Shown piece after piece: positions 1 to 7,501 of a stretch of DNA of 13,706 nucleotides. Numbering within the stretch: the first letter of the stretch is position 1; each line of letters starts with the position of its first letter. A program made the translations under genes and the position numbers. Origin of the DNA: an uncultured Rhizobiaceae group bacterium (GTDB lineage: Bacteria > Pseudomonadota > Alphaproteobacteria > Rhizobiales > Rhizobiaceae); assembly GCA_937951455.1 (NCBI GenBank), contig CALFBU010000274.1:1-13706 (forward strand). The letters run 5' to 3'. The notes beneath the pieces were generated by a model. The model saw nothing but the letters and a program-made list of their open reading frames with translations, was not told the origin of the DNA and made no database searches.

Positions 1-1
1 C

Positions 2-1276
2 GCACGTCGTCCATTATCCGTCGGCAAGCTTGAAGTCAATAAAATTGGCGTCATCGGCGCTGGTCTAATGGGCGCAGGCATCGCCTATGTCTCCGCAAAA
101 GCAGGCATTGATGTTATTCTGATAGACCGCGATCAGGAAGGTGCTGACAAAGGGAAGGCCTGGTCTGAATCAACAGAAGACAAAGCGATTTCCAAAAAGC
201 GTTCTACAACAGAAAAGAAAGAAGCCATTCTTTCGCGTATCACGGCAACGGACGATTATGCCAAATTATCGGATGTGGACATGGTCATTGAAGCGGTCTT
301 TGAAGATTCAGAGGTTAAAAAGGCCGCTACCGAAATGGCTGAAAAGCATATGCCGGAAGATGCAATCTTTGCCTCCAACACTTCGACTATTCCTATCTCA
401 GATTTGGCTAAATTCTCAAAACGTCCAGAGCAATTTATCGGCATTCACTTCTTCTCGCCTGTTAACATGATGATGCTTGTTGAAACCATCAAGGGTGACC
501 AGACTGGCGATAAAGCGATCGCTATGGCGATTGATTACATCGGCAAGATCAAGAAGACACCGATCCTCGTGAACGATACACGCGGCTTCTATGTGAACCG
601 TTGCGTGCTGCGCTATATGTCTGAAGCTTACAACATGCTGAGTGAAGGCGTTCCTGCGGCAATGATTGAAAACCTTGCGAAGCAGGCTGGCATGCCGCTT
701 GGGCCGTTACAACTTAATGATGAAACAGCGATAGATCTTAGCCACAAAATTCTTCACCAGACCATTCGTGATCTGGGTGAAGGTGCGGTTGAGCAACGCC
801 ATATCGATTTGGTTGACTCAATGGTTGAAAAGCATGGTCGTCTTGGCAAAAAGAACGGCAAGGGCTTTTACGATTATCCTGAAAGACCTGCAAAGAAACA
901 TCTTTGGCATGGGCTTAAAGACATGTATCCACAACAGGATGCTGACAGCATTGACCGACAGGAAATCAAGAACCGCTTTCATGCAACCATCGCAGTAGAA
1001 GCAGCGCGCTGCGTAGAAGAAGGTGTTGTCACCGATGTTCGTGAAGCGGATGTAGGTTCCATACTAGGCTTCGGCTTTGCGCCATTCACAGGCGGTGCTC
1101 TTTCTTACATTGATGGTATGGGCACAACAAAGTTTGTTGAAATGCTGAAAGACCTTCATGGCAAATATGGTGATCAGTTCAAGCCAAATGCACTACTGCT
1201 TGAAATGGCCAAAACTGATGAGAAGTTCTATGAGCGTTTTGACCCTACGGGTGAGCCAGGCAAGAAGGCAGCATAA
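2..1276 (+). CDS. fadJ: 3-hydroxyacyl-CoA dehydrogenase part of a FadJ/FadB-type multifunctional protein (5' partial)
   Basis: Oxidises 3-hydroxyacyl-CoA to 3-ketoacyl-CoA with NAD+ in fatty-acid beta-oxidation in the cytoplasm. The open frame runs to the window edge without a stop, so the ATG at 68 is internal: codons from base 2 read ARRPLSVGKLEVNKIGVIGA and lead straight into the dinucleotide-binding loop GAGLMGAGIA (about 56-85). The catalytic pair is visible as His in HFFSPV (codon 446-448) and Glu 12 residues later in VET (codon 482-484), the usual spacing. A conserved SNTST stretch precedes it, and two C-terminal 3HCDH-like domains follow (about residues 190-290 and 310-400 of the visible part). 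About 425 residues are present; FadB/FadJ proteins are around 700-730, so the enoyl-CoA hydratase half should lie upstream. A stand-alone dehydrogenase is less likely because sequence precedes the Rossmann loop. The choice between FadJ and FadB is uncertain. Confidence 0.9.
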   Translation, partial: ARRPLSVGKLEVNKIGVIGAGLMGAGIAYVSAKAGIDVILIDRDQEGADKGKAWSESTEDKAISKKRSTTEKKEAILSRITATDDYAKLSDVDMVIEAVFEDSEVKKAATEMAEKHMPEDAIFASNTSTIPISDLAKFSKRPEQFIGIHFFSPVNMMMLVETIKGDQTGDKAIAMAIDYIGKIKKTPILVNDTRGFYVNRCVLRYMSEAYNMLSEGVPAAMIENLAKQAGMPLGPLQLNDETAIDLSHKILHQTIRDLGEGAVEQRHIDLVDSMVEKHGRLGKKNGKGFYDYPERPAKKHLWHGLKDMYPQQDADSIDRQEIKNRFHATIAVEAARCVEEGVVTDVREADVGSILGFGFAPFTGGALSYIDGMGTTKFVEMLKDLHGKYGDQFKPNALLLEMAKTDEKFYERFDPTGEPGKKAA

Positions 1277-1283
1277 ATAAACC

Positions 1284-1817
1284 ATGTATCCTTTTGCCCG
1301 TATGGCATCAGTTTTGTGGAAAGCGCGGCGTTCACCTGCCGCGCAATTCACAGATGCAACAACCTGTTCATTTTACGCCCATCCGTGGGACATGGATCAT
1401 TTCATGGAAATGAACAATGGTCGCCATTTGACACTTTATGATTTGGGACGATTTGATCTTGCTGTAAAAACAGGATTATGGCGAACCCTAGAAGAAGAAA
1501 AATGGGGGCTCGTGGTTGCAGGTTCCTCAGTACGATTCCGCAAACGTATTTTTGCATTCCAAAAAGTGATTATGAAAACACAACTCATCGGTGTCGATCA
1601 TCGTTGGTTTTATATTCAACAATCCATGGAAGTAAACGGAGAGCCTTGTTCAACGGCATTGTTTCGAACTGGTGTTACCGAAAAAGGGCGCACTGTTTTG
1701 TCTGACCGCGTCAGCAAGGCGATGGGCCACCCTGACTTTTCGCTACCTCCTCCTGCATGGGTGCAAGCCTGGATTGATGCGGATAATACGCGACCTTGGC
1801 CACCGGAGTATTTATAA
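1284..1817 (+). CDS. Hotdog-fold acyl-CoA thioesterase (4HBT_2/THEM6-like)
   Basis: Probably hydrolyses an acyl-CoA thioester to free acid and CoA. The 177-residue protein carries the hotdog signature WDMDHFMEMNNGRHLTLYDL (residues 35-54), where thioesterases of this family have W-D-x-D followed by H/E-M-N-N-G-R. The Asp/Asn-Asn part is intact, and a Glu stands in the HMNN position, as in many alphaproteobacterial members by recollection. A central VVAGSSVRFRKRIFAF strand segment and a proline-rich C-terminus (PWPPEYL) also fit. Translation starts 7 bases after the preceding dehydrogenase stop, with no clear Shine-Dalgarno sequence, so translational coupling to the beta-oxidation gene is likely. 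The exact substrate cannot be read from the sequence. It could act as a housekeeping thioesterase that releases CoA during beta-oxidation. Confidence 0.8.
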   Translation: MYPFARMASVLWKARRSPAAQFTDATTCSFYAHPWDMDHFMEMNNGRHLTLYDLGRFDLAVKTGLWRTLEEEKWGLVVAGSSVRFRKRIFAFQKVIMKTQLIGVDHRWFYIQQSMEVNGEPCSTALFRTGVTEKGRTVLSDRVSKAMGHPDFSLPPPAWVQAWIDADNTRPWPPEYL

Positions 1818-1934
1818 GTATTGAGCGTGTATTCTGATTTTTCAAAATTCAGCTAAATTATTTCCAATAGAAAATGAATAATTTTGTTTCTTCAAGTGTT
1901 GTCTAGGTATCGGCACTTACGCCTAACTACAATT

Positions 1935-1940
1935 GGAGGA
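1935..1940 (+). promoter_or_regulatory. Ribosome binding site of the YceI-family gene
   Basis: GGAGGA lies six bases before the ATG at 1947. This fixes the start there, because the frame remains open upstream to 1884 but has no such site, and the ATG begins a good signal peptide. Confidence 0.75.
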
Positions 1941-1946
1941 ACATTC

Positions 1947-2531
1947 ATGAAATATCTTACAGGCCTTTTATGCGGCGCAGCCCTTATGTTGGCAACACCA
2001 GCTTTTGCCGACGACACGGTTTGGGAATCTGTTGCGGATCAGTCCCGCGTGGCCTTCGGCTCCATCAAGAATGATACCAATGGTGAGGTGCATCACTTTA
2101 ATAAAGTCGACGGTACAGTAACTCAATCAGGCGCGTTAGAACTTAAAATTGATCTAGCATCCATTGAAACGAACATCGACATCCGTAACGAACGAATGGC
2201 GACGCATGTTTTCCAGGAAGGCAAAGCTACTGCTATCATCACCGGCGAAATCGAAATGGAAGAAGTTAACACTCTCAAACAAGGTGAAACCAAAGTTCTC
2301 GAAATTCAAGCGACACTTGCATTTGCTGGCAGCGAAAACGATATCGATGTTGAAATGCTGGTTGCGCGCCTTTCTGATGATCGTGTTCTGGTTACCACTT
2401 CGGACTTCATTATGCTTTCTACAGAGGATCTGGGCATCGATGACGGTATTAACCTTTTGCAAGAGTTGGCAAAACTCTCTGGCATCACACGCGTGACACC
2501 TGTTGCCGTAAGAATGGTATTTGAAAAGTAA
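1947..2531 (+). CDS. YceI-family periplasmic lipid-binding-like protein
   Basis: YceI proteins are exported lipocalin-like beta-barrels that bind isoprenoid or other lipids; their physiological role is mostly unknown, with links to stress and acid or osmotic responses. The first 21 residues (MKYLTGLLCGAALMLATPAFA) form a classic Sec signal peptide with an AFA cleavage motif before DDTVWESV. The mature part shows the family pattern: W-x-V/S-x-x-S-x-V-x-F near the start, an LELKIDLASIETNIDIRNER block typical of YceI (usual SIdTg..~RD.H form, here degenerate), and a repeating strand pattern to the C-terminal VAVRMVFEK. The length (194 residues) fits the family. The start at 1947 is chosen over the open frame from 1884 because of the Shine-Dalgarno site and the signal peptide. 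It lies 75 bases upstream of an ECF sigma gene, so it may belong to that regulon; this is inference. Confidence 0.82.
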   Translation: MKYLTGLLCGAALMLATPAFADDTVWESVADQSRVAFGSIKNDTNGEVHHFNKVDGTVTQSGALELKIDLASIETNIDIRNERMATHVFQEGKATAIITGEIEMEEVNTLKQGETKVLEIQATLAFAGSENDIDVEMLVARLSDDRVLVTTSDFIMLSTEDLGIDDGINLLQELAKLSGITRVTPVAVRMVFEK

Positions 2532-2550
2532 TTGTGTTGTATTGGGATAT

Positions 2551-2582
2551 CGGATGTCATGATATTTAAATCGTGACATCCG
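2551..2582. repeat. Inverted repeat upstream of the ECF sigma gene
   Basis: Left arm CGGATGTCATGAT (2551-2563) and right arm ATCGTGACATCCG (2570-2582) pair over 13 positions, with a single T:G wobble and a 6-base AT loop. The dyad lies 20 bases after the yceI stop and 24 bases before the sigma-factor ATG. No T-run follows on the plus strand, so a standard intrinsic terminator is not supported. It could be an operator, an RNA hairpin that sets sigma expression below yceI, or a processing site. Confidence 0.6.
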
Positions 2583-2606
2583 AGTTTAATACACAAAAGG
2601 ATTGCA

Positions 2607-3131
2607 ATGAAATTCTGGGGTAAAAAAACCGCGCATGACGTTGTGAAAAAGGAGCTGGAAATCTTTTTTCCCAGGCTTTGGCGCTACTGCCTTGCCCTAA
2701 CGGGCGATCGGTCCAGAAGTGATGATCTGGCACAAGCTGCATGTTTAAGAGCCATTGAAAAAGCAGACAAGTTTAAGGCTGGAACCCATTTTGACCGATG
2801 GATGTTTCGGTTAACACAAAGACTTTGGATTAATGAGATTAGAAAAGAAGCCGTTCGAAATGGCGGTGGACTTTCAAGCATTGATGAGGAAGATCTGGTC
2901 GATACCAAACCAGACCCCGGAGTCAATTTATTAGGGCGAGAAGTTTTGTTGGAAGTTATGAGGCTTCCAGAAGCACAACGCGCGACATTACTTTTGGTTT
3001 ATGTTGAAGGTTACTCCTATAGTGAGGCAGCCAACCTTCTGGAAATTCCAATTGGCACCGTGATGAGCAGGCTAGCTGTTGCACGCTCAAAACTGGTAAA
3101 GAAATATGGCTCAAGGTCAGAGGTAGGATAA
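2607..3131 (+). CDS. ECF-family RNA polymerase sigma factor
   Basis: Directs RNA polymerase to a small stress-type regulon. At 174 residues it has the two-domain ECF layout: sigma region 2 at about residues 18-83 (FFPRLWRYCLALTGDRSRSDDLAQ, given here by its ends FFPRLW and DDLAQ, then FDRWMFRLTQRLWINEIRKE) and sigma region 4 at about 112-163, including the helix-turn-helix YSYSEAANLLEIPIGTVMSR. A short acidic linker (about 92-106) joins them. The start has AAAAGGA about 5 bases upstream. Its TAA overlaps the ATG of the next gene by one base (TAATG), and that gene encodes an anti-sigma factor, which confirms the role. The target promoters and inducing signal are unknown; the exported YceI protein just upstream is a plausible target. 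Confidence 0.92.
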   Translation: MKFWGKKTAHDVVKKELEIFFPRLWRYCLALTGDRSRSDDLAQAACLRAIEKADKFKAGTHFDRWMFRLTQRLWINEIRKEAVRNGGGLSSIDEEDLVDTKPDPGVNLLGREVLLEVMRLPEAQRATLLLVYVEGYSYSEAANLLEIPIGTVMSRLAVARSKLVKKYGSRSEVG

Positions 3132-3868
3132 TGCAGAACAGATATTTCAGTGATGAAGAATTGGTCGCTTTTTTAGATGGCGAGGATGACTATGCAAATG
3201 TTGCCGAGATTACATCTGCGCTAAAAACAGATGCCAATTTGGCAAATCGTATTGATGAACTTCGACTTGATACAAAACAAGTGGCTAAAAGTTTTGAGGC
3301 GCTAAAAATTGGCAAGATGCCTGAGCTTCCATCAGCACCCATCACAAGTGCCAATGACAACACAGGATTTAGAAATGCAATTGCCGCATCCATTCTAACG
3401 CTTGTGATTGGATATGGCGCAGGCATCAGCACTTCAAACAGTCAGCCAGACTGGCGTGATTATGTGGCGAGCTATCAAGCGCTTTACACCAATAGCACCT
3501 TGAAAAATGTTGCTCTTTCCGATGCAACCAAACAAGAAGAGTTAGATCGTGTTGCAGCTGCCATTGGTAAAACCATCCCAATAGAAAAGCTGAATATATC
3601 AACACAACTTGAATACAAAAGATCTCAGGTTTTGGGTTATAAAGGCAAGCCGCTTATACAAATCGCATTTCTCGACAGTATGGGTCAGCCTATTGCACTT
3701 TGCATCATTCGTTCGGATGAAAACGAAAAGCTAGACCTTGCGATGGATTCCATGGAAGGGATGTCTTCCGCAAAATGGTCAAAAGAAGGATATGAGTATA
3801 TTCTGATTGGCGGCAAAGATGATGCCCTTATTTCCAGAATGGCATCTAAGTTTTCTGATACAATCTGA
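3131..3868 (+). CDS. Membrane-anchored anti-sigma factor
   Basis: Expected to hold the upstream ECF sigma factor inactive at the inner membrane until a signal reaches its periplasmic part. The 245-residue protein has an N-terminal cytoplasmic segment opening FSDEELVAFLDGE (residues 6-18), common in anti-sigma domains. One hydrophobic helix at about 83-101 (IAASILTLVIGYGAGIS) is the only membrane span. About 140 residues (105-245) would then face the periplasm. The zinc-binding HxxxCxxC motif of ZAS-type anti-sigma factors is absent, and the only cysteine is C191 in the periplasmic part. The start codon overlaps the sigma stop codon, so the two are almost certainly translationally coupled. The stop codon lies inside the left arm of the terminator hairpin. 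Assignment rests on context plus architecture; the periplasmic domain function is not recognisable. Confidence 0.85.
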   Translation: MQNRYFSDEELVAFLDGEDDYANVAEITSALKTDANLANRIDELRLDTKQVAKSFEALKIGKMPELPSAPITSANDNTGFRNAIAASILTLVIGYGAGISTSNSQPDWRDYVASYQALYTNSTLKNVALSDATKQEELDRVAAAIGKTIPIEKLNISTQLEYKRSQVLGYKGKPLIQIAFLDSMGQPIALCIIRSDENEKLDLAMDSMEGMSSAKWSKEGYEYILIGGKDDALISRMASKFSDTI

Positions 3869-3901
3869 GCGCTGTAGAAGCTGCGCTCAGATTGTGTTTT
3901 T
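3860..3901 (+). terminator. Intrinsic terminator of the sigma/anti-sigma unit
   Basis: A 13-base-pair perfect stem (ACAATCTGAGCGC, 3860-3872, pairing with GCGCTCAGATTGT, 3883-3895) with a 10-base loop is followed by a T-rich tail (GTTTTT, 3896-3901). The anti-sigma TGA stop (3866-3868) sits in the left arm. No T-run is seen on the other strand, so it appears unidirectional and protects against reading into the convergent cysK. Confidence 0.88.
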
Positions 3902-3911
3902 CGCTTAAAGA

Positions 3912-4964
3912 TTAAGCAGGGTTTGGTCTTTGATACCCTGGTGTGGACATCATAATTTCCAATTCCGCTTCATTCATTTCAGCTTCCACATTGCCAAAGA
4001 GAGGTGTTGAAAGATAGCGTTCGCCCGTATCAGGCAGCATGCACAATACAGTTGAGCCTTTTGGTGCTTCCTGACAAACCTCAAGTGCGGTTGCAAAGGT
4101 TGCACCACATGAAATGCCACAGAAAATGCCCTCTTGTGTCGCCAAGTCTCGCGCACACTTCATGGCGTCCGCGCCTGAAACCTTTTTCACTTCATGAATG
4201 AAATCCATGGCAACCGCATCGCCTGTAATCTTTGGAATGAAGTCTGGGCTCCAGCCCTGAATTGGGTGTGGGTTAAACGATGGGTGGCTGCTTGCTGCTG
4301 AACCATCATCATTCCTGTCTTGCGCTACACCGCTTGAAAGCATGGCTGCATCTTCTGGTTCGCTAACGACGATCTTCGTTTCTGGACGCTCCTTTGCCAA
4401 AACACGGCCTACACCGTTGAGCGTTCCGCCTGTTCCAAAGCCGGTCACCCAATAGTCCAAAGCTTCACCATCGAAGTCTTTGAGAATTTCCTGCGCGGTT
4501 GTTCGCTCATGCGTATCAGGATTGGCATCTGTCTCAAACTGACGGGTCAGGAACCAACCGTTTTTGTCCGCCAGTTCCTTGGCTTTTTTGACCATCCCTG
4601 TGCCTTTTTCCTTAGCTGGTGTGAGCACAACTTTTGCACCTAAAAAGCGCATCAGTTTGCGGCGCTCAACGGAAAAGCTTTCCGCCATGCATATCACGAG
4701 CGGATAGCCTTTTTGCGCACAAACCATCGCAAGGCCGATGCCCGTATTCCCACTGGTTGCTTCCACAACAGTTTGACCAGGTTTCAATTCACCGGATTTT
4801 TCTGCCGCTTCAATGACACCCAATGCCAATCTGTCCTTGACCGAACCGAGCGGATTAAAAGCCTCTATCTTAACGAATAGATTGATTCCCTCAGGTGCTA
4901 ATTTATTGATACGAACGATCGGCGTATTGCCTACAGTTTCTAAAATATTCTGGTATTTGGACAT
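3912..4964 (-). CDS. cysK: Cysteine synthase A (O-acetylserine sulfhydrylase)
   Basis: Makes L-cysteine from O-acetylserine and sulfide with pyridoxal phosphate, the last step of sulfate assimilation, in the cytoplasm. Fold-type II landmarks are all present: the PLP lysine K43 in SVKDR, the substrate loop TSGNTG (70-75), the phosphate-binding GTGGT (177-181), the GISCGA serine S285 that contacts the pyridine nitrogen, and the C-terminal PDTGERYLST. At 350 residues it is about 30 longer than E. coli CysK. The extra length includes a polar stretch at about 212-231 (AQDRNDDGSAASSHPS) and a C-terminal tail. The start has AGAAGGA about 8 bases upstream. The gene lies 41 bases after the peptidase on the same strand and may be co-transcribed. 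Cystathionine beta-synthase is less likely because no CBS regulatory domain is present. Confidence 0.93.
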   Translation of the reverse strand: MSKYQNILETVGNTPIVRINKLAPEGINLFVKIEAFNPLGSVKDRLALGVIEAAEKSGELKPGQTVVEATSGNTGIGLAMVCAQKGYPLVICMAESFSVERRKLMRFLGAKVVLTPAKEKGTGMVKKAKELADKNGWFLTRQFETDANPDTHERTTAQEILKDFDGEALDYWVTGFGTGGTLNGVGRVLAKERPETKIVVSEPEDAAMLSSGVAQDRNDDGSAASSHPSFNPHPIQGWSPDFIPKITGDAVAMDFIHEVKKVSGADAMKCARDLATQEGIFCGISCGATFATALEVCQEAPKGSTVLCMLPDTGERYLSTPLFGNVEAEMNEAELEIMMSTPGYQRPNPA

Positions 4965-5005
4965 TAAAGAATCCTTCTATAATTTCTTGATTTGTTAAAA
5001 GTATA

Positions 5006-7057
5006 TCACGCTACGTTTTTTAAGCCACGGCCTTCGAGCAGCGCGTCAATTTCAGGCATTTGTCCTCGAAATTCGACATAAAGTTCAGCTGGGTCACGGC
5101 TACCACCCGCTGAATAAATATTCTCGAGTAGGCGTTGCGACGTAGCTTCATCAAAAACATCACCTGTTTCCTTGAAGGCTTCAAAAGCGTCCGCGTCCAT
5201 GACTTCTGACCACATGTAAGAATAATATCCTGCAGAGTATCCATCTCCTGAAAATACATGGGCAAAATGAGGCGTGCGGTGGCGCATGGTGATTTCATCA
5301 GGCATCCCGATTTTATTCAATATTTCGGCTTCGACTTTTCCAATATCCTGCGTCTCATCAGCTGGCATGGTGTGCAATTCCAAATCAACCAAGGCCGAAG
5401 ATGTATATTCTACCGTTGCAAATCCCTGGTTAAACGTGCTTGCAGATTTTAGTTTTTCAATCAGTGCGTCTGGCATCGGTTCACCCGTTTTATAATGCAC
5501 TGCATATTTTGAGAGAATTTCTTTTTCATCCAACCAGTGTTCATAAAGCTGGCTTGGCAATTCTACAAAATCACGCGCTACGGATGTGCCGGAAATACTT
5601 GGGTAAGTGACATTCGACAACATGCCATGAAGCGCGTGACCGAACTCATGAAAAAGCGTATGTGCGTCATCAAACGTTAGAAGACTTGGTTCTCCATCGG
5701 CTGCTTTTGCAAAGTTCATGACGTTTACAATGATGGGTGTGATATCCCCTTTTAGTTTTTCCTGTGATCGGAAACCACTCATCCAGGCTCCAGAACGTTT
5801 TGAAGTTCGCGCGAAATAATCTCCAATGAAGATTGCAACATGTTCGCCGTCCTGGTTTTTGACTTCAAAGGTGCGTACATCGGCATGATATTTTGGAATA
5901 TCAGAGCGCTCTTCAAAACTCAGTCCGAAAAGTCGGCTTGCTGTATTAAAAGCTGCTTCGATGATTTTATCGAGTTGGAGATAAGGCTTGATTTCTGCCT
6001 CATCCAGATCATGGTCACGGCTTCGTACTTTTTCTGAATAGTAACGCCAATCCCAGGGCGCTATATTGAAATTAGCACCTTCGGCATTTGCCAGTTCCTG
6101 AAGTTTTTGAGCTTCCTGGTTCGCGCGTTTTTTCGCAGGCTCCCAAACTTGCATCAGTAAATTTCGAACAGCTTCTGGCGTTTTGGCCATTTGGTCATCC
6201 AGCTTAAACTCTGCGAAAGTCTTAAAGCCAAGCAAGTTAGCACGCTCTTCACGCAGTTTAAGCGTCTTGCTTATGATCTCGCGATTGTCTGTATCGCCAC
6301 CATTTTCACCTCTGGCAATCCAACCCTTATAGGCAACTTCACGTAAGTCTCTACGCGAAGAAAACTGCAAGAAAGGTTCAATCAGTGAGCGTGAAAGTGT
6401 TATGACAAATTTGCCATTGTGCCCACGCTCCTTTGCGGCAGACGCAGCAGCGGACACCAGAAAGTCTGGCAGACCGGCAAGATCATCACCTTCTTCCAGA
6501 ACCAGTTCATACGCGCTTTCATCTGCTAAAATGTTTTGAGAAAATTGCGTACCGAGCGTTGCAAGTTCGCTTGAGATTTCTGCCATGCGGTTGCGTTCAT
6601 CGCCTTTTAGCTTGGCACCTGAGCGCACGAAATTTGAATGATATCGCTCAAGCACACGCTTTGCTTCAGGGTTCAAATCAAGCTCTTCTCGTCCCAGATA
6701 TAAAATTTCGACACGGGCGAAAAGCTTCTCGTTCAACATGATTTTTGAGTGATGAGCCGAGAGCTTTGGCGCCATTTCGCGTTGAATTATCTGCATCTCA
6801 TCATTGGTATGCGAGCCTGATAAATTAAAGAAAACGCCAGATACTTTTGATAATGCTTCGCCTGCACTTTCCATCGCTGCTATAGTATTTACAAAGGTTG
6901 GGTCATTTTCATTCTTGGCAATCCGCTCAATTTCCTTCTCGCTTTGCTCCAAAGCAATGTCAAAAGCCTCGCGATAATGATCGTTCTTGATCAGATCAAA
7001 AGGTGGAACTTCAAAGGGTGTATTCCAGTCAGCGAGCAGTGGATTTTGTTGGGTCAT
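5006..7057 (-). CDS. dcp: M3-family zinc metallopeptidase, peptidyl-dipeptidase Dcp type
   Basis: Cleaves dipeptides from the C-terminus of short peptides, helping to recycle peptides. The zinc site is the thermolysin-like HEFGH at 470-474, with the third ligand E499 in DFVELPSQ, 28 residues after the catalytic E471, normal for M3. Substrate-pocket tyrosines occur in GDGYSAGYYSYMW (604-616). The N-terminal NPLLADWNTPFEVPPFD block, HTNDE (83-87), QMAKTPEA (289-296), PWDW..YY (334-340) and the terminal GRGL closely follow E. coli Dcp from memory, and the length of 683 matches Dcp (about 680). No signal peptide is visible, so it is cytoplasmic. AGAGG lies 8 bases before the ATG. Oligopeptidase A (PrlC) is the main alternative; the N-terminal pattern favours Dcp. 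Confidence 0.9.
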   Translation of the reverse strand: MTQQNPLLADWNTPFEVPPFDLIKNDHYREAFDIALEQSEKEIERIAKNENDPTFVNTIAAMESAGEALSKVSGVFFNLSGSHTNDEMQIIQREMAPKLSAHHSKIMLNEKLFARVEILYLGREELDLNPEAKRVLERYHSNFVRSGAKLKGDERNRMAEISSELATLGTQFSQNILADESAYELVLEEGDDLAGLPDFLVSAAASAAKERGHNGKFVITLSRSLIEPFLQFSSRRDLREVAYKGWIARGENGGDTDNREIISKTLKLREERANLLGFKTFAEFKLDDQMAKTPEAVRNLLMQVWEPAKKRANQEAQKLQELANAEGANFNIAPWDWRYYSEKVRSRDHDLDEAEIKPYLQLDKIIEAAFNTASRLFGLSFEERSDIPKYHADVRTFEVKNQDGEHVAIFIGDYFARTSKRSGAWMSGFRSQEKLKGDITPIIVNVMNFAKAADGEPSLLTFDDAHTLFHEFGHALHGMLSNVTYPSISGTSVARDFVELPSQLYEHWLDEKEILSKYAVHYKTGEPMPDALIEKLKSASTFNQGFATVEYTSSALVDLELHTMPADETQDIGKVEAEILNKIGMPDEITMRHRTPHFAHVFSGDGYSAGYYSYMWSEVMDADAFEAFKETGDVFDEATSQRLLENIYSAGGSRDPAELYVEFRGQMPEIDALLEGRGLKNVA

Positions 7058-7136
7058 TTAGGCCTCTGATTTATGCTAATATATTGAAATATGGTATGTC
7101 GTGCGCCAAAATGTAAGGTATAATATGCTATAAAAC

Positions 7137-7499
7137 CTATATCATCCATAAAATTAGACCAATAAGCAGCGCGCCAATCGAAATCAGTGCTGCCACTGTA
7201 AACATACCCTTTGCCGATGCCGGTTCAGCACTGTAGGTATTTAGTCTTTCTAGCATTTTCTTACTGTTTTTATATCCAGCAATGGCTACCAAAATTGCGA
7301 TGATAATAAAAATACTTGCTGCCAGCTTTGCCAACCAAGTCGGATTCGCTTCACCAAATACTGCTTGCAAGCCAACAGCCAAACCCAGCGCGCCTAACGC
7401 TAGCCCCATTCGGCTTGAAAAAGTTCGCTCATTGGCAAGAATTGTTCTGTCTTCAGCTAATCTTGTTGTGTTTTTATTTTCATCTTTTTCACTAGACAT
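7137..7499 (-). CDS. DUF202 (YidH-type) small membrane protein
   Basis: A 120-residue inner-membrane protein of unknown function. The family hallmark LAEDRTILANERT (residues 14-26), an L-A-x-x-R-T-x-L-A-x-x-R-T pattern, precedes three predicted membrane helices at about 31-48, 56-76 and 99-119. The polar loop after helix 2 (YKNSKKMLERLNTYSAEP) is probably cytoplasmic. The start lies 2 bases after the SDR stop, so it is the last gene of a methyltransferase-SDR-DUF202 operon. DUF202 proteins have been discussed in relation to transport or vacuolar-type domains, but no role can be assigned here. Confidence 0.85.
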   Translation of the reverse strand: MSSEKDENKNTTRLAEDRTILANERTFSSRMGLALGALGLAVGLQAVFGEANPTWLAKLAASIFIIIAILVAIAGYKNSKKMLERLNTYSAEPASAKGMFTVAALISIGALLIGLILWMI

Positions 7500-7501
7500 C
7501 T

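Noticed and set aside
1855..1884. AT-only hairpin (AAATTATT / AATAATTT) after the thioesterase
   Set aside because: Eight A/T pairs around a 14-base loop in AT-rich DNA are expected by chance and too weak for a terminator.
1884..1946. Upstream extension of the YceI reading frame
   Set aside because: It would place 21 extra residues before a standard signal peptide; the Shine-Dalgarno site at 1935-1940 supports the start at 1947.
2154..2579. Minus-strand open frame of 141 codons opposite yceI
   Set aside because: It lies fully antisense to a well-supported exported protein, has no recognisable domain or ribosome site, and ends within the YceI reading.
6433..6741. Plus-strand open frame of 102 codons inside the M3 peptidase gene
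   Set aside because: A shadow of the high-quality peptidase frame, with no start signal or family resemblance.
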